Origin: Ministeria vibrans ATCC 50519
Lineage: Eukaryota; Opisthokonta; Filasterea
Assembly: GCA_943704425.1 (NCBI GenBank)
Contig: CALSCP010001992.1
Coordinates: 14,315 to 39,168 of the forward strand
Direction of reading: 5' to 3'
DNA length: 24,854 nt
The notes under the pieces were generated by a model, which had not been told where the DNA came from, ran no database searches, and was given only the letters and a program-made list of their open reading frames with translations. Numbering within the stretch: the first letter of the stretch is position 1; every line of letters starts with the position of its first letter. Shown one piece after another: positions 22,333 to 24,854 of this stretch. The position numbers and the translations under genes were made by a program.

Positions 22333-22482
22333 CTACGGAGTACTTCTAACAGCTAACTCCCAGACAGACGGGCGGAGCAACTCAAGGCGGGTGAGCTGGC
22401 CGAGTTCCGGTGGCATCTCGCTGAATTGGTTGGAGGAGAGGTCGAGACTCAAGGCTGGAGAGCTGGCCGAGTTCCCTTGCTT
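22333..22482 (-). pseudogene. Leucine-rich-repeat gene remnant, frameshifted
   Basis: On the minus strand one frame reads SLDLSSNQFSEMPPELGQL and then TRLELL, the plant/protist-type LRR consensus, and ends at TAG 22335-22333. A second copy of the same DNA word, GAACTCGGCCAGCTC followed by GCCTTGAG, lies 67 bp away (22381-22410 against 22448-22478). An intact 22-residue LRR would need 66 bp, so one base was gained between the units. No start codon, further repeats or other domain remain. It is best read as the broken end of an LRR gene. Confidence 0.65.
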
Positions 22483-22572
22483 GGGCACTGCGCTTGTATT
22501 CTATTTCTATTATATTTTTCTATTTCTCTCTTATTCCATTTGCTATCAATTTCCACCAGTTCCTAGTGCAAG

Positions 22573-23102
22573 ATGGCAGGTACTGTGGATGAGACGGAGT
22601 GGCATGCCGGCCCGTCACGCAAGGAGCGCTACACAAAAGGAACTAGTCCGGACGTGGAAGCCACCCCTCGAGCCCTGCTCAGCGATGTGCAGCTGTCCAC
22701 TGGCCGAACATGGCAGAAGGATACGTTTGACTCTTTCGCTGCTCGATCGGCTCCCGGGATGACCATTGTTGAGTGGTCACGAATGGGATTGTGGCGTAAG
22801 AACCGGATAAGAACCTCTACGGATTTCTGCTGGCTCTCAGTCTCCGGTTGCCCGACGTCTATGTCTCCGCCTGGATGAGCGATACTGTATCTGGCCAAAC
22901 CTTTTGCTTTGTTGCTCTGCAGCTTGGGGACAGCCGGCGTTGGAACGCAGAAGGTTCTGGCAGTTCTCGAGGCGAGGCTCGACAAGCTGTTGCTGCCGAT
23001 GTCATTCAGGCTGCTGGCCTTTTGATTGGATTGTCAAGCACCACAACGACACCTATTGTGCGGATTATTTGTCGTGCTGAGAATAACACACTCAGCACAT
23101 AG
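22573..23102 (+). pseudogene. Frameshifted gene with dsRNA-binding-like C-terminus
   Basis: The ATG at 22573 (context CAAGATGG, after an AT-rich leader) opens a frame starting MAGTVDETEWHAGPSRKERY and reaching VEWSRMGLWRKN near 22800. The sensible continuation is one base back, DKNLYGFLLALSLRLPDVYV, running to TAG at 23100-23102. Removing GTAAGA...CAG (22796-22840) as an intron does not fix the frame, because it is 45 nt. The C-terminal part (CFVALQLGD, then GSGSSRGEARQAVAADVIQA) resembles the second half of a dsRNA-binding domain; this is a weak match. It may be a pseudogene, a sequencing error or a frameshifted gene. Confidence 0.5.
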
Positions 23103-23143
23103 AGAGAAAGAGTAAGAGAGAGAATGAGAGGAGAATGATAAAC

Positions 23144-23149
23144 AATAAA
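23144..23149 (+). terminator. AATAAA polyadenylation signal
   Basis: A canonical hexamer lies 42 bp after the stop of the frameshifted gene, preceded by a GA-rich 3' flank (23103-23135). About 45 bp further on is an A-run (23194-23204). Confidence 0.5.
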
Positions 23150-23204
23150 AGCGAGGGTGATTTATTCGGAGTTTATTAGCACGTCGTTAAAACAAAAAAA
23201 AAAA

Positions 23205-23384
23205 TGCATTCTTGATGTCAATAATCGTCATCGGCCCGAGTACAAGAATGTCTTTCTGTTACAAATTACAAAGAACGACCTAATTACGTCCTCAGACCTC
23301 AACGAGTAGATCAATTTCTTCTCTTCTCTTTCCCAAGAACTCTGGCGAACGTTTTCTACGCAACGATTTAAACGAAAGCACAAC
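23205..23384. other. Intergenic AT-rich stretch
   Basis: I see no gene or RNA here. It starts after an 11-A run and ends at the ATG of the next broken gene. The last 40 bp (AACGATTTAAACGAAAGCAC) could be leader sequence. Confidence 0.4.
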
Positions 23385-24174
23385 ATGAGCGAAAGTGGGA
23401 AAGTGGGAAACAAGCTGTCAGTGGAGGCCAAATTTGTTCTTATAATGTGGGCCCTGACTGCACTGGCAACCGACAAAATGACGGAGCACTGTGCAGAGCC
23501 ACCAGCCTGTCTCCCAAATCGCCAAGATGGCTGTCGACTGGCTCGCTTTGATGGTTTGTGGGGTGCGTCCAACACCGGTACACCGGTGATTACGTCTTCT
23601 TCAAGCCGATGCCCGACACCTCCACAGAGATTGAGGCCTACTTCCTCCTCCACGGCAAGAACCGTTTCGTTAGCATCGTTGTCGACTTCCGTGTCTCTAA
23701 GACTGATCTGCGCGCCTGCCTCAAGCTCGCACATATCCCCCCAAACAGCGCTCAGTGCGTGACTGGACGTACAGCAACACCCTGAGCAGCATCACATACT
23801 CCCTCTACACCTCAAACTCTTTCAAAGCACCCCAACTCTTTGTGTTGATCGCCCGCTGCACACGCGGCGCCCTTTCACACGCCATCAAGTGCGTCACAAA
23901 CGAGTACAGCCCCAATTTCCTGCTCGCGTTTGTTCCCTTTGCCGTTCTTGATGCCACCGACAACAGCGTTCGCTTCTCAAAGACATTTGTGCCGTCGCCT
24001 GGCTCCGAGTACACCATGCCACCAACCCTCTCCAATCGCTGTCAACAGGCCCGCCAGAAGGCTGAAGAGGACATGCCGGATCTCGACCCCAGCTTCGCCT
24101 CGGAGATCGAATTGATTGATGTGTTTCAGACGCACCCCGACCCACAGAGTTCCATTACCGAGCTACATGCCAAT
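23385..24174 (+). pseudogene. Unrecognised gene, broken by an 8-bp duplication and a second frameshift
   Basis: Reading begins MSESGKVGNKLSVEAKFVLI and crosses into a second frame near 23580, at a perfect 8-bp tandem duplication (ACACCGGT twice, 23571-23586). That frame continues GDYVFFKPMPDTSTEIEAYF to about 23740. It then shifts again near a run of six C to RSVRDWTYSNTLSSITYSLY and stays open to the TTAGGG tract. Without the two disruptions there would be about 260 continuous codons. Composition and codon use look like real coding sequence. I do not recognise the family. Confidence 0.55.
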
Positions 24175-24195
24175 GGGTTAGGGTTAGGGTTAGGG
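24175..24195 (+). repeat. Interstitial telomere-type repeat, (TTAGGG)3.5
   Basis: Twenty-one perfect bases, GGG followed by three TTAGGG units. The G-rich strand runs 5' to 3' to the right, the orientation expected if the chromosome once ended here with the left side proximal. It falls exactly between the broken gene and the RNase H region. Confidence 0.9.
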
Positions 24196-24854
24196 TACAG
24201 TAAATTGGCTCACAGGGCAATTGCCAAGGTCCTTCAAGTGGATCTCAGTCCTGTGGTGGTGATTGGTGAGGATGACGTGGTACGCTCGTCCAAGCCGAGC
24301 CGGTTGGTGGACATACACCGCATCGGTTGGCATGTTGACGACGAGAGCGGGCGTCTACAGTCCAGACCACGTGGGGAACGGCTACTAGCGCACCGGATGG
24401 CACCAGAATGGGCAGGACTTCCGTCAGAATGTGCTGTGATCCGGCTTGAACGTGGAAGAAACAATGACGCGCATGGGCTTGAGGCTGACAATGGTGCCGG
24501 TGTGCTCCTGATGGCGACGGACGCGTCGTTTGATTTGAGCGGGCGTATGGCCACAGCGGGGGTGCTGGTGCCTCGCCAGCAACGGATGTTGGTGCCCGAG
24601 GTGTTTCACAATCGTGCGTGGGGTGCCAGTCGGTGGAGCGTGCGTGATGGTGCAGTGGAGGGGGTAATGGAGATTCCCTTTGAGGTCTCTAGCTCATATG
24701 TGGGTGAAGTGGTGGCTATTGTAATGGCGCTGTGGGCTGTGGCGAGAGACTGTAGCGTGCGCATCTGGACCGACAATGTCGCTGCTCGGGACACGGTGAA
24801 CGAATTATGCAAGGCGGTTGATGAGATGGGGCAGATGCGTCGTGATGGAGTGGT
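24196..24854 (+). mobile_element. Retroelement-type RNase H coding region, partial (right edge)
   Basis: The frame is open through the whole segment, with no stop before the window ends. From 24511 it reads ATDASFDLSGR, then SSYVGEVVAIVMALWAV and RIWTDNVAARDTVNEL. These have the order and spacing of RNase H active-site blocks: Asp in TDAS, Glu in GEVVA, Asp in WTDN. Such domains usually sit at the C-terminal side of reverse transcriptase in retrotransposons. No RT motif is visible in the 300 bp between the telomere repeat and the RNase H, so the element looks 5'-truncated, or the domain belongs to another protein type. The reading frame continues upstream through the TTAGGG tract as GLGLGLG. 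Confidence 0.6.

Noticed and set aside
22796-22840. 45-nt intron (GTAAGA to CTCTCAG) in the frameshifted gene
   Set aside because: It is a multiple of three, so removal keeps the wrong frame and the early stop.
23205-23320. 38-codon stop-free stretch (HRPEYKNVFLLQITKNDL)
   Set aside because: Too short, no start codon and no recognisable family; could be chance.
23740-23760. Programmed -1 frameshift as the main explanation for the broken genes
   Set aside because: Only one of the shifts sits at a possible slippery site; one is explained by an 8-bp duplication and another lies on the opposite strand in an LRR remnant. Decay or sequence error is simpler.

Overview
The window is nuclear DNA from a eukaryote, most likely a flagellated unicellular protist. 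Several genes carry short spliceosomal introns (about 60-120 nt, one of 317 nt), untranslated flanks are AT-rich, and a TTAGGG telomere-type repeat lies near the right edge. A rotatin-like centriole gene, a giant sushi/EGF/IPT/REJ membrane protein, an IFI6/IFI27 (ISG12)-like gene and a CYP7/CYP8-like P450 would fit a unicellular relative of animals or a similar lineage. I cannot name the species, and the lineage is an inference.

Layout, left to right. (1) 1-1993, minus: five exons encoding the N-terminal part of the RNA polymerase III largest subunit (RPC1), running off the left edge. (2) 2146-4079, plus: a complete five-exon P450, divergent from RPC1 across a 152-bp shared promoter. (3) 4182-9432, minus: a two-exon, 1721-aa rotatin-like gene that ends about 100 bp from the P450 stop. 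(4) About 9.6-21.27 kb, plus: a huge gene whose main exon (10415-21269) encodes at least 3617 residues. They form a Cys-rich start, about 33 sushi/CCP modules, two calcium-binding EGFs, an IPT/TIG domain, a REJ-type region, one transmembrane helix and a short tail with an NPLF motif. Its first exon and signal peptide are not resolved. (5) 21884-22212, minus: an 88-aa, two-exon IFI6/IFI27-like membrane protein. Up to this point genes alternate in strand and are compact and intact.

From about 21.5 kb rightwards the character changes outside the IFI6-like gene. There are decayed fragments: a possible gene tail (21.5-21.8 kb), a frameshifted leucine-rich-repeat remnant (22.33-22.48 kb, minus), a frameshifted gene with a dsRNA-binding-like end (22.57-23.10 kb), and an unrecognised gene broken by an 8-bp tandem duplication and a second shift (23.39-24.17 kb). 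That last gene abuts a (TTAGGG)3.5 tract, which is followed by a retroelement-type RNase H coding region running off the right edge. This looks like a subtelomeric or former-telomere junction.

The genes do not form one pathway. They are ordinary neighbours in a compact genome: transcription machinery, a lipid/sterol-type P450, a centriole factor, a cell-surface receptor and a small membrane protein. The most unusual material is the giant receptor and the telomere-repeat/retroelement junction.
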